Source: Apostichopus japonicus
Lineage: Eukaryota; Echinodermata; Holothuroidea; Aspidochirotida; Stichopodidae
Reading direction: 5' to 3'
Assembly (NCBI RefSeq): GCF_037975245.1
Contig: NC_092568.1
Coordinates: 30,437,001 to 30,501,000, forward strand
Length of the DNA stretch: 64,000 nucleotides
The translations under genes were made by a program, and so were the position numbers. Shown here one piece after another: positions 1-12,500 of the stretch; position 1 is the stretch's first letter, and every line of letters begins with the position of its first letter. Below the pieces are notes generated by a model that was not told where the DNA came from, searched no databases, and worked only from the letters and a program-made list of their open reading frames with translations.

Positions 1-581
1 CTCGGTATCAATCATCTACTGTGACACCCAACAAATTAAAGTTAACCGTATATTTGTCTAGCCGGCAATGTCAATCTCTAATCCCAATCAGTAGCTTTAT
101 TGAAAAGTTTTTAGGGGAATCCCACAGTGGCCCATATCCCTCACCTCCAACACCTAAAAATTGTCTATGCTTCAGTTTTTGCTTTTACTGAAATCAACGA
201 TTTATGTTTTCAAAATTTTAGATTAACTCGTTAGGTGTAACACTTGATATACAAAACAAAACTTACAAACTGTTTGTGTGAAATTGTAAATTGCAAACAG
301 AATCTTTGATTAATCACTGATTAATTTTTAATCAGTGAAGTTTTGCAAAGAATTTCTCAGATTTACCAATGTTAATCTAGTGTTTAGCACCACCCAATTG
401 ATTTGGGAAAGTTGTTTATATGAAATTGACAAGACCAGTGCAGAAACCTGCTAGCTACCAGTTTAACTTTTTCTTTTGAAATTAGAGCATATATCAAAGT
501 TCAATCACGAAAGTTCTCAAATTCTCAAATAATGAAATGAAATGAAATTTACTTTAAGTGCAGCAATGACATGTTATCTAC

Positions 582-3500
582 CTTTGATGGTCTGGTTTCC
601 TGACTTTGTAAGTGCTGATGTTGCTAATCTGGACACATTCACTCCATCCACTAATCCTGAGGTGTCCACACCATTTCCAAAGTAGGCACCATAGCTCAAC
701 GTCTTCACGCCATCAATGATGTGGTCACCTGTCAGGGTATGCATGTATCATGTTTTACAGTATTGAGATATGCCATATTTAATAAAAAACAAGTTTTGAC
801 GAATTTAAATTTGATAATAAATCTTATGACAGATACGTACAAGAAACATTAATATACAAGTAAGTGATATAAAAGAGACTAAACTAAAAGACTAAAAACT
901 AAACCCCAGCCTATAAGTCCTACAACAGAAGACACTAGCCTAGCACGAGTCATGATGAGCCAAAGTGATACCCAGACAAGCAATTATAATTCTCAATTCG
1001 ATATTTCTCCAGAATATATTTCAAACTTCCTTCCAAAGTTTTTGTACCTGGCTTGGTAATGCAAATCTTTTCAACTCCGGCAGTGGTTTGTTTTAAATTT
1101 ATATTCTTCGTTTCAAGTGTTTTTCAATAATGTTGTCACTTTCTTTGTCAAGTTTATGTTACTTTCTGATATTCTCTACATGTGGCAACGTTCTAATACA
1201 GTTTTACCGTTATGCAGATATGCCACATGTAGTGCCATATGTTTTTGCACTTAACAGTCTGCCAAGGAATATTATATTTGATATGGAATTTCACTGATTT
1301 TTGCTTTTACCTGTTAGAGTGACTGCTTCCACCGATAAGTCAACTCCATCTACTGTTTGTGAGACGTCTACCACACTAGCTGACAGTCCACCTGTAAAGT
1401 TCTTCAACCCAGTCACAGATTGGAAACCTTAACATAGATGAGGAATGCAGTAGACAGGATGTTTTCCTAGCTACCTTTTTTCCTTGTATTTGCTACATTA
1501 TGTTGGTACCATACATACGTATATAGATACATACATAAACGCACACATACGCATACACATATGTATGTACACGCATACAAACACCCATATAGACACGCAT
1601 ACATGAGTACACTATCAGATACTTTAATTCATCAAAATCACACCGCGAATGGTTATATGAGGCTTGGACTTCAAAGGCTTGCAAATTATGGAAATATTAT
1701 ATAGTACTTAAATTCATGTTTTCCTAATATGTTTGCACCTGAGGAGCTCACGGAATGGTCTGTTAGACTTAGTAGTCCAGCTGCTTTGACTAATGGTGTT
1801 CTTATGTCTCAATGACTAACAGTGTTTAGATATATAACCAGCAATGAGTAGTTGCCTTTCAAATATAAAATTTTTTACTTGTGTCCAGATTCATTCACGA
1901 ATGCTATAAATTCGCAACCAACCTTTGGAAGTGATGATTTCGGTCAGATTGACACCGTCTAAAAGACCAAGAACCTCACATTTCCCATCAACATAGAAAT
2001 CAGAACCAAATGTCTTCTCTCCTGATATCTGTTGAATTAATGTAAAAATTGGGGAAATATTAAAAATAATTTTCAACAAAATTACATATATCTGTGAGTT
2101 TAATCTCTGCCATCTAACTACTTGTTAATCTACTTCCCAACTGATGAATATGGATTATCAAACCTGCTTTTTTTCCCTACATCACCATCTCAAAATTAAA
2201 CAAAAGAGCAAGTTTAATGTTTAACTTACATACAGTCATTGTATAAAAGTAATGATTTGACTGCTACAGATATCTTATCTTTATTAGTTTAAAACATTTA
2301 CAAGAGAGGTAATGAGGTGAGAAGAACGTTTAGGTGGTTAAAGTAACTGCTGCACTGGTTAATGCTTATTGGTTAGAGTATAAAACACAATATCCACACG
2401 TAGGAACCATACATAAACTATTGTCAACGACTGAAAACGAACATCAACGGTAAAACCATGTTAAATACTGAATGGAAAACACATAATAAGTATAGGAAGG
2501 AATACATCTGGGATAAGGTTTGCATATGGGGTGATACAATACATTAGATTTGTGGGACACAAAATTTCTGCATTGGTTTAAATGATCCATAACTCTCTAA
2601 TTTGGACGATTTTAAGCCATCAGGACTGAGGAGTATCTAAAGTATGAGTGAGTATTGCTTGGTTTGATCAAACTGATGCAACCAACTCAAAAATACAGCT
2701 TTAAGGTAAACCTATGCAGCTAATTGCTGTCTAATACTAAAATCCTACATCTACTGTATTTCATTATATTTTCTTTCTCAATTCTGCTTATGTTTGTTAA
2801 TTAGAACAGAAGAAACAGCTGTTATGAACAAAAAAATCCTAACCATAAGAAGAAAAAAATAATTTTCACCCTGAACATTTTACCAGGAAAAATTTTCTAT
2901 CAATATTGCAAAATTATGACAAAAGCTATAAAAGGCAGATCCATTTATGGCAATGATGTTAACCATGATAACCATTAAAAATATGAAGAAAAAAACCAGT
3001 CATAAAAGTGATAACCCAGATTTCTGCTGCCTATTAGTGTGCCATTAATAACCAAGTTGCAATCAATACAAGGAATAATTAATGAATATTTGAGCAATAT
3101 AGCCTACAAGTTCAAAAAGATATTTTGTCCAAAGAAATGCAAAATAAGCTGGTAGTTAACCTCAACTTACTGATAGTGACCATAATGTTACCCACGGTAA
3201 CAAACAACAGCTTTGTGTCATAGGGGTAGTTTATATTAAAAGTTACTGGATGAGTAAACCTACCATTCATCTGTTTACTTTAATGAAATTAATAAAAATT
3301 AAAATTAAAAAAATAGACATGGTGCTGTGGTGTGTCCAAATATTAAAATGACTGTGACACTTTCATAGACACTGAAAACCTTACGGTTTCATTTTGGTTG
3401 GTTCTGATTGATTTCTGGCTTAAATCTGACAAATCGACGCCATTTACTGATCCTTGGAGGTCAATATCATCACCAAATGATGGTGATGTCATAAACACCA

Positions 3501-6500
3501 GAGGTCCTGAGAAGCAAGGTGATTAAAAACTATCGGAAAATTAGTTATTGGAACACGATGTTTTGACTGTTTTATGAAAGAATCCTCTGGGCTGATAAAA
3601 ATAAACTTCTTGTATTAATTCAAATGACATCTGATCATTCCATTACTTGAATGGAAGAGAGGATCTTTTTGTTATCTGTCCAGCAAAGACTAATATTCCA
3701 CGAGGGTTTTGCCTCCACTTAATTTGAGATCATAAATGTTGGTGGTCCCTGAAATTGAGAGGTGTATAATATTGGCCACTATCAATGGGTGGGGGAGGGG
3801 GTAAATAAAACTGTGTACTGGTGGTTCAAGTGACTGTACTTTGTATAAATGTAAATATAATCATAAATATAACAAACTGGTCAATTTTTGCATAACTTTG
3901 TAAACTCAGCAAAGCTTTCTTACCATTCAGACTTTGATTCCCAACAATGGTGAGAACATTTTCTGCTAAAGTTGAAACCAGAATGCCATCGACAGTCTCT
4001 GAAGTAATGACGTTACCCAAAACATGGACTCCATCTGTAAAGTTGACTGGAACTGAGGGTAAAGAATGACAAACCTCAAAACATATTTTACAAGATTAAT
4101 TATCATTTGGGAACTAAAAAAAAAAGGATAAAATGCTACTAAATTAAGTGCTTTCTTTTATAACTATTATATATTTGAGAAACCTGCTTAGAAAGTTTGG
4201 GATATAACTGGTGAATATGTGTAAATTCATTCTTAGCATGATGTAACTGTTAACCAATGAAGATAAAACAAAAATGTCTGCCCCTTTGTGTTAACTCCAA
4301 AAATCTATAGCCTGGTCAAACTAAGTTGCCTGAAAGTATCTAATAATATCAAACTTCCTCGAAATTTTAAGTTGATGAGACTTATAACAAAAAAAAATAT
4401 ATATTTCTCTTTGTGAAATTTGGATACCGGCACATTTAAACCTTTCGAATCACACCTGTGAATGATTCACTAACCTTTCTGATTTGAATAATTCCAAATT
4501 TGAAATTATCCAAATAGCTGATGAAAATGACAACTCACCATTCACTGTGTGGTTTCTATCTAAGGTAACAACTTCTTCAGATATGTCCAGATGGTTAAGT
4601 TGAATATTTGCATCAAAATTCAAATTCTGTGTCACTTCGGTATCTTGAGTGAATCGTTTATTACCTTAGATCAAAACAAGAAGCAATAAATCAGCATTGA
4701 TCAGGTGTTTTTAAAATTGTGAATCTAGAATGGAATATTGTGAATCATTTCAACATCATTTTGACCAAAGCATAAATACCAAACAGAATTTTGCATTCAT
4801 TTGGGTGCCTTTCTGATACTTTTTGCATGTGCTTCATAATACTAACATGAAAAAATGTTCAGAATTGCACATAATCATGAATTCCTAGCTACTTAATATT
4901 CAGGTCCCTAGTAAATCTATTGGGATACCCTCTCTTGATTACTTGAAATCACATTGAGTATTAATACATGGTATGTTTTGGCAAAAGTTCTGGAAACCAC
5001 AACCAATTGGGAAATTAAATTGATTCAAGATAAAAAGCACTTTTGTGAATCGTGTGGTCTATAGAACGAATATTATTCTAATCTGCTCTTAATCTGCTTT
5101 CCCTTGGACTTACCTACACTTGCTGAAGCTGTCGCCAAAACTGAGGTTGGGTTTAATTTGTTTGAGCCAGCCACATTGATTCTTAAAATGTTCATGTTGT
5201 TGGGACAGCATTTTGATACATTCTAGGTTACAGCTTTCTATGTGAGGAGCAGCTCCATACAGATAGAATTCAAGGTAAAATTAACTGAGAAAACTAGTCT
5301 ATGCTTATGAAAATCTTCAGAGCCAAAATAGCCAAGCCTAGCTTAATGAGCACAAATTATTCATATTAAATAAGGGAGATTACCGGCTGATTGCACCAAT
5401 TCCTTGGGAATTCATTGTAGATTTGCTTGGAATGTGAACTGGTAAGCTAAGTTGCATACTCTTTTACAAGTAGAAAAGAAGACCACAGTTTTGAAAGTTT
5501 GGAAATCAAGAGCTACCAGCTGCTTTAAAGTAGGAGGCTGGGTGTAATGCTATTTTCAGGAATGACATTGAAGAGCATTTACGCAATGTTAGCAGAAACA
5601 AAACCCAGAATCCAGTACCTGCAATAGTTTGCTCCTTGTCAGTGGTTACAACATCCTCAGATAGATCCACACCGTTGACATAACTGTCTTCGGCTAAAAT
5701 CACGTCTCCATCCACTTGGAGGGATTCCGTAAAGCTCAGTGACCCTTGGATGACCTGGTCTGGTCTGTTGACCCTTTAGAACAAAGAAATAAGAAAAGAA
5801 ATAACCAAATGAATATTGTTAAAACATTGTTAAAAAAAGTTAAAGAAAAGAAATTCATGTAAAAGTCTACTATGGTGGCCTGCAGGTCAAATCCATCTCC
5901 CAAAGGATTTCCATTTGGTTAAAAAAAGAAAGAAAGAAAAAATACAGTTCCCCTAACTTGCACTTACCAGGTATGTAGGCCCCCTATCTATCCTACCCTG
6001 ACAATTGCTCAATCTAAGTACAGTGAGATTATGGTTTTCTCTGACTCTTTGCTCTAACCACTGGTACCTCTAAACCTCAGCAAATTAACTTAGAACCCCC
6101 TAGGGCAGGGGTGGGTTCCTTTTTGAATGAATGGGCCAGATATAAGGGATGAAAAATTGACTGGGCCGCACCTAACAAACGACCTGCTGTTGATTTCAAC
6201 CTGTGATTCCAAGGACTTTCAAGCAATAGGTGTGTGTACTCAATCTGTATTCACAAAAACATAACTTCAATACAGTACAGTTGATATTTAATGGGGATAA
6301 TAGGCCTACCTGACAGCATCATTAGTGCCGATAAATTCTAAGCAGCTGGCTCGTTTTTTGTGATGATGTAAAATAGATTGATTTTTTTCTTTTTCTTGAG
6401 ACATCTCACAGGGCTGCAAAAAAATCACTGGCAGGCCGCATGTGTCCCGCAGGCCGTAGGTTGCCCATCCCTGCCCTAGGGTATATAGCATATGTAATAG

Positions 6501-9500
6501 TAGTGTCTCACCAGACAGAGCTGTTAACGACAGACTCTATCCAAACGTCGTTGACGACATCACTCTCGAGGTTAGTCGTAGAGAGATAGTGCAGAAATGA
6601 GACATTCAGAAAGGTCTTCAGTCCAAAAACATCTTGGTAAAAATCCAATGAAACAGAATCTATGAAATTCAACAAAAGATACAAATCTGACATTAACAGA
6701 TGTTTCAAAGCCCATGTACTTTTTTCTTTTCTTGACATCATGCTCAAGGGCAGAACTTGCCAGCTACGTTTCTTCTTGCTCTTGCAAAAGGCATATTGGA
6801 GCAACTTGTTCATGGATTGTAACATTTTTTTAAGGTTTATACTTCATCCACTAATAGTGACCATGTAAAGAGCATGCTGTTTTAGAATCGGAAGGTCTCA
6901 TAACTGGATTAAGTGGATAAATGCGTTGGCATTTGAAGCAATTATGTTCCGGGTTCGATATAGTTCGTCATAGTTAGGTACGTTTTTCAAGAGCAATCGA
7001 CTGTTTCCCATAAGCCCATGCAGGTTTCTCCCACATTTGTTGTCTCTTAAGCGTCGTAAAAATAACAGCAAGTTATTTATAATTATTATAACCATTATTA
7101 GTTCCCAGCCATATGATGCAAGGAATAATTCAGTGTTCAAAACTTCACGTATCAGTTCCGAAGGCCCCTCAACATTGTCCCATATGAAATACTATGGCTC
7201 TAGTGTGCAAACACTGCTAAACGGTTTTGCACTCTTATAGCAGTATGCCCATCATACATAGCAATCTGCGAGGCGATACCCGATAAATTAATCTCTGTCA
7301 TGTGATTCAACTAACTATTTTCTGATTTTTCTCAATACTTGGGAGGGGACAAAAAAGTCAAAAAGTGGGGCTGGATCCAACAGAAATAGAAGGATTTCTC
7401 ATCAACCTTTCTGTCGGTGATGTGGAAATAAAGGAAATTCACTAGAAATGGCAAAAAAAGAAGAAGATTACCATTTAGAGTAGCATTGATGATGGGTATT
7501 TCACTTTCGTGTTGTGTTAAATTAGTTGCTAGGTAACCAAGACTGTCCTTTCCATCTGGACCATTGCCGTATAGATAAGAATCTAGAAGAGAAATATTTA
7601 GAGGGGAAAAACCCAAAACGGGGAAAAATATTCTTGACAAAAACAACAGCATGTAATATATGACCAAGTATGATATATTCTGTTGATCTGATATCAAAAG
7701 TTTTGTATCATGAGACATGATGCTAATGATTGTGGAATAATGGGGGTCCTATTGTGTGGTGGAGGAAGCTGATTGGTGGAGGAAGCTGATTGGTGGAGGA
7801 AGCTGATTGGTGGAGGAAGCAGATTGGTGGAGGAAGCTGATTGGTGGAGGAAGCTGATTGGTGGAGGAAGCCCAATGTGTGTACATGTTAGCGACATGTC
7901 TGAACATGGACATCTTACTGTCATCAAATATAAATTACAGGAAGTGAGGTCAACGTATCTCTGACCTCATCCGCCACCACCTCGATGTCTCTGACATGTA
8001 TATAACACTCAAAGCAACAAAACAGCTGCAGTACACCTATACCGTCAGTGTCTCCATTGAAAAAAAAAAAGTAGTAACTTTCACAAGATATGATAACAGA
8101 CATATACTTACGATTGACCTTGATGGTATCGACATCCAACGAGCCATTCACGATCAGCTTAGGGAAGAATTTCGTTCCGTAAATAATACGATCACCAGAG
8201 AGTCTGATGGAATCTTCTAGGAGTTGTTGTGCCTGAACCACGTCACTGTCTAGTGCATTTAATGAATCCTAGGAGATACGACAAATATCCAGTTTAAACC
8301 CAAACAGGCTTTAAGTTTTGTTTGTGTTGTTTTAAATAATCATAGGTACGGCCTAGAGTTGACTGACATTGAAAGAAACAGTATTAGCCAAAAATATATG
8401 TCTATTATGGTACTACCAAAACCTACTAATAATTAAAAAGCATGTTGTCATGGATACAAAATGAATCCAAGCTATTACCGCTTCGCTTCTTTATCTCTCA
8501 AAATTTGTGGTTCTAGGATGTCCTTGTTGTTTAAATTAAAGCTTGTTAAAAAAAGGAATTTTCTTGCCTGTAAACATTTTGTAAAAATAGAATGTTAAAG
8601 AAAGTTTTTTTTTTATTTGTAACTTGATTTATTTAAATTAGTGATCTGATTATTCAATATATTTAAACTTCTCAGCAAAAATATTCACTTTGATGTTAAT
8701 AGCAAAGGAGAAAAGAAACATGATATTTTATAGAAAACTGATGTCCACAAACAGATCTAATACAAAAACCGGTCCTACCCAAATCCTGCAAAAATATTGA
8801 AAAAAAAGTTGGAAAATGGTCATACCACGATATCATAATGTCTTCTCCTCTGCTGACGACCTTGGATGGCGATGGGATCGGGAACTTTCTTTGTGGTGTA
8901 ATAGATTTCAAACATTTTGACATAATTGGTGAAATAAGGACCACTGACTCCTGCAAATAGCCTGTTATCCGAGGCTCTGAATGCATAGGACGTACCATTG
9001 ACAAAGTGACCTACAGAGAGAGAGATTACAACACCCAATATTAAGTCACAGAATTGCTTCAGAATCCCAGAAATTTATTTTGGGTTCAAATGATACCACT
9101 GTCCCAGGCAGAAAACAAGATAAAAACAAAACAAATTGATAAAATATTTTGGTAACAGAAAAAAAAAGCCAAATGATTTTCACTCAGATATAAACATTTT
9201 ACCATGAATATTTTATGACTATTTGCCCAAATCAACTCCTAGTATATTAAGGAATGAGTCATATTAGATGCAATATTAAAACCATGTAGTTCCTTGTAAT
9301 TTCAGACACACCAAAAAGATGTTAATGCCCGCTATTTTTTTGTGTGTTGTTGTTGTTGTTGAACTGCTGAAAAAGAGGGAACTAAAATGGTCATCACTAT
9401 TAAACAGCTGTACATTAACCTAGGCTGGAATCAAAGAGTGTACATGAACCTAGGCTGGACTCAAAGAGGGCAAAATATTTACTAATGAAGTAGGGCCTTT

Positions 9501-12500
9501 AGATCTTTTTATATCCTTCTATCTTCATATGAGACCCAAAGGGGGGAGGTGGGGATCTCATGCTATTAGTAAGGTCTTTGTTTATAATACACTTGTTTAT
9601 TTCAACTAAGAACAGAAGATTCATCTTGAAATAAGTTACTTAAGATAAGGATAACCAGATTTGCTATAAGGAAAAAGAAATGAAAAAAAAAAACTTTCCA
9701 CCAACCTGTGTGGTTGAGGGCTTCAAAGAGATCTTCTCCGTAATTATACTCGTAAAGTAAAAAAGTATTGAGCGGTGCCCCGTAGGACAACGTTAGCAGC
9801 ACTCCATCTTGACAATTTGGGGAATCTATCGGACGCCAGGATTGGATGTTTTCTACTTCAATGACTTGGAAAGTCTCAAAGCGATAGCCTGTTAAGAGAA
9901 AGCAGACCCCAGATTATAATCAATTCCTTGATTTGTCAAACTGTGATGGCAGAGTGGATGCATGGACACACATGGACATTGTATTTTATGGTAACCGCCC
10001 CGATACTGTTCGTCTCAGCAATGAACGACTTTGGATGCAGCGCCCTGGCACCGTTCAACGGCTGCGTATCAACATTCAAGAGGGAAGTGACTAAGATACT
10101 CCCTCCCCTCTCCCATCCCACCCTTCCCCCATCTACTCCATCCTCTCGTCCTTCCACATTCACAGTATTTCTACTAAATCCCCCATCTTTGCTTGTCACT
10201 TCCATTACTTATAAAATCCATTGTTACAACCCTCAGAGTGAATCTCCACAGTTACCTAACCCTTTCAGTACAATACCCTTCAAATTTTCGCATCTCCCTA
10301 GTTTGCTAGTGTCTAATTTTGCTCCATCATTGTCCAATTTAGTTGTCTGTCCAACTGTCTCTCTCTCTGCTTGTGTCATTAATGTATTTTTTCATTTCAG
10401 CTAGCCTCCGAACATCCTGCTAGGATCAAAATTTCAGGCCATTAACTTTTATAGATTTACCTACACAGGCTTTCTACAGTAGATAAGCAGTTTGTTAAAA
10501 CAGGTTTTTTCCTCTTTAAAACAGATGGTGTGATACCTAATCTAATTCTTAAAAGCATAATATACTCCTGAGAAAGAAAGTAAAAAAGTAACAACAGGAT
10601 ATGAAAAATCCCTTAACACAAATCTTAAAAAGGAAGACCCTAGAGTTTCCGCCTATATAATAACAAGTCATTAAAAATTTCTTCTAATCCAGACAATTTG
10701 TTGTCAAAGGAAACACTTACAGTAGTTTTAACAGATTATGTTTAATAGAGGAAGTGTTTGCTTAATTACCATTCCATTTGAAAATGTGAGAATGATTGTG
10801 TTGAGCATTGGTTAAGATGATGTAGCTATTGAATCCCAAAGTAAACTCTTCAACAGCCACACAGCCAGCAGGAAACAGTCTGAGAGAAAGAGAAATTATG
10901 AGGACACATTAATAAAAAAGACAAACAATCATTATGACAATCATAGGCGTAAGAGGCGGACAAAATTTTTGTGAAAATTCTGGGAATATGCTGAGAATTT
11001 TTCGGGCACCTACTGAAAGAAAAATCATTTGGAATGTTGTGTTTTTCAATGGTTAAACTGATATTATTATTATCATTATTATTGTAATGACTTCCCCAAT
11101 AATTATAACCAATATGGAAGGGTAATAACACGGAAAATGATTGTATGTTATTTGCATGTGATGTAATAACCGATGCATGCCTATATGATATGCACATTAA
11201 TATGTTGAACGCGCGCGAAGCGAGCAAAAATTTTGGTTATATTTTTCGGGCAAGTCGTTACAGCCCCCCCCCCCCCCCAAATCAAATTGGGCTCCTACGC
11301 CTATGATGACAATTCTATTTCAGGGATTAATTTATCAGGTATCGCATCACAAATGATATGCAAAGAGAAACAGGCTCAAATTACTTTATGAGACGAATAG
11401 CAGTTCTCGTTAGAGAGGAATCTTAGTAATTCGTAACAGACAAATCCATAGTATTCAAAACAGCTACACAAAATTTGAACTCTTACATTATTCGCTGTAT
11501 TTTGTGTTGGATATTAACCATCGCACCATTATGACCAACCTATGTGATGTTCACACCAAGACTCAAACAAATTCAGGATTGAACAATATTTTCTTTAGGG
11601 CAAGTTAGAAGTTGCCTTGGATTTTCATTGAAAACTGCAGTGCACCTGGTCGTTTCACCAGCTTTCAAAAGGGCATCAAGGCAATTCTACAAAATTTGAA
11701 AGGCAGAATACAGGAGCTTTTCCCCATTTTTCTTCCACTTATATGATTAAGTTTATTTGGGGAACAGAGAGACATGTCAGATAGATAACAAGAGCATCAA
11801 TGACGCAGTATCTCAATACTGGAAGTTTTAATTTTGATTCCTAATTTCAAATCTTTGCTCTGTCTCTACAATTATCAATATCAATAATGGTACAACAAAT
11901 ATATAACTTGCATTTTTGCTATTTGGCACGAATAGTCTCTGCAGGTTACACTTTATCCTGCTAGTCTTGCCTTTAGCGCTCATTGTCTGTTAGTCGAAAG
12001 AACGACGTTGCAAGGTTTAGTAATGTCATAGAATATTTTAAGAACTTGTTTTTTATGTGGTATCTTTCATCTTAGGTCAGTCTCTGTTGGACTTTTTGGT
12101 CATATAGTTTGACGTCAATGACAACAGCCAAATTAGAAGAGGCGAACAACTCGACCATATTCTCGATGCCTGCCTTGAGAGCTAGGCCTATTGACCTACT
12201 GTATGTTACTGTAGACTGTAGTGGTGACTACCATCAAAACTGTGTCCACTTCTAGATATCAAAACAACCCACGTTTTTCCATCTCAATTTTTCGGACATG
12301 AAGATTTCATGGATTTATGACTTGGAAAAAATAATGTAAAAGAAGATTACAAGTTTTTATATGCAAGTGATGGGTGGCCTCCTCTTCCCCTAATAGCCAC
12401 CTCAGTTCCTCTCCATTTTGTTATTTTATTTTAATTCTTTTTACATTTGATGTCAAACATTACAGGTTCAAAAGAAAGCTAAACATACTTCTTATAACCT

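Larger units (their letters stand above)
582..8268 (-). other. C-terminal VDGVDLS tandem-repeat region (ten exons seen, more beyond the edge)
   Basis: From residue 469 the protein consists of units of about 35-52 residues, each on its own exon. The template is roughly 'QTIxGxKTF - V.G.. - V(D/N)GV(D/N)LS - VVTxxxxQT'. Clear cases are SYVNGVDLSEDVVTTDKEQT (exon 5773-5619), QLNHLDISEEVVTLDRNHTV (4664-4539), GSVNGVDLSDLSQKS (3506-3385), ISGEKTFGSDFYVDG with LLDGVNLTEIITSK (2028-1923), SQTVDGVDLSVEAVTL (1427-1311) and LVDGVNVSRLATSA (728-582). Most introns sit at phase 1 inside the turn between units, so units can be gained or lost without a frameshift. NxT/S sequons (NHT, NQT, NET, NVS) recur near the unit joins, which suits a glycosylated extracellular stalk or fibre. 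The exons at 7582-7472 and 6659-6512 are divergent. I do not recognise a named domain; the look is of a beta-rich fibre repeat. Confidence 0.7.

Noticed and set aside
5112-5215. Extra EAR-gene exon (frame ILRINVAGSNKLNPTSVLAT with a good donor)
   Set aside because: No acceptor gives the phase needed between exons 5773-5619 and 4664-4539, the sequence lacks the repeat motif, and the neighbouring exons already join in phase.
7758-7872. CRISPR-like array
   Set aside because: Units are contiguous with no spacers, and the genome is clearly eukaryotic.
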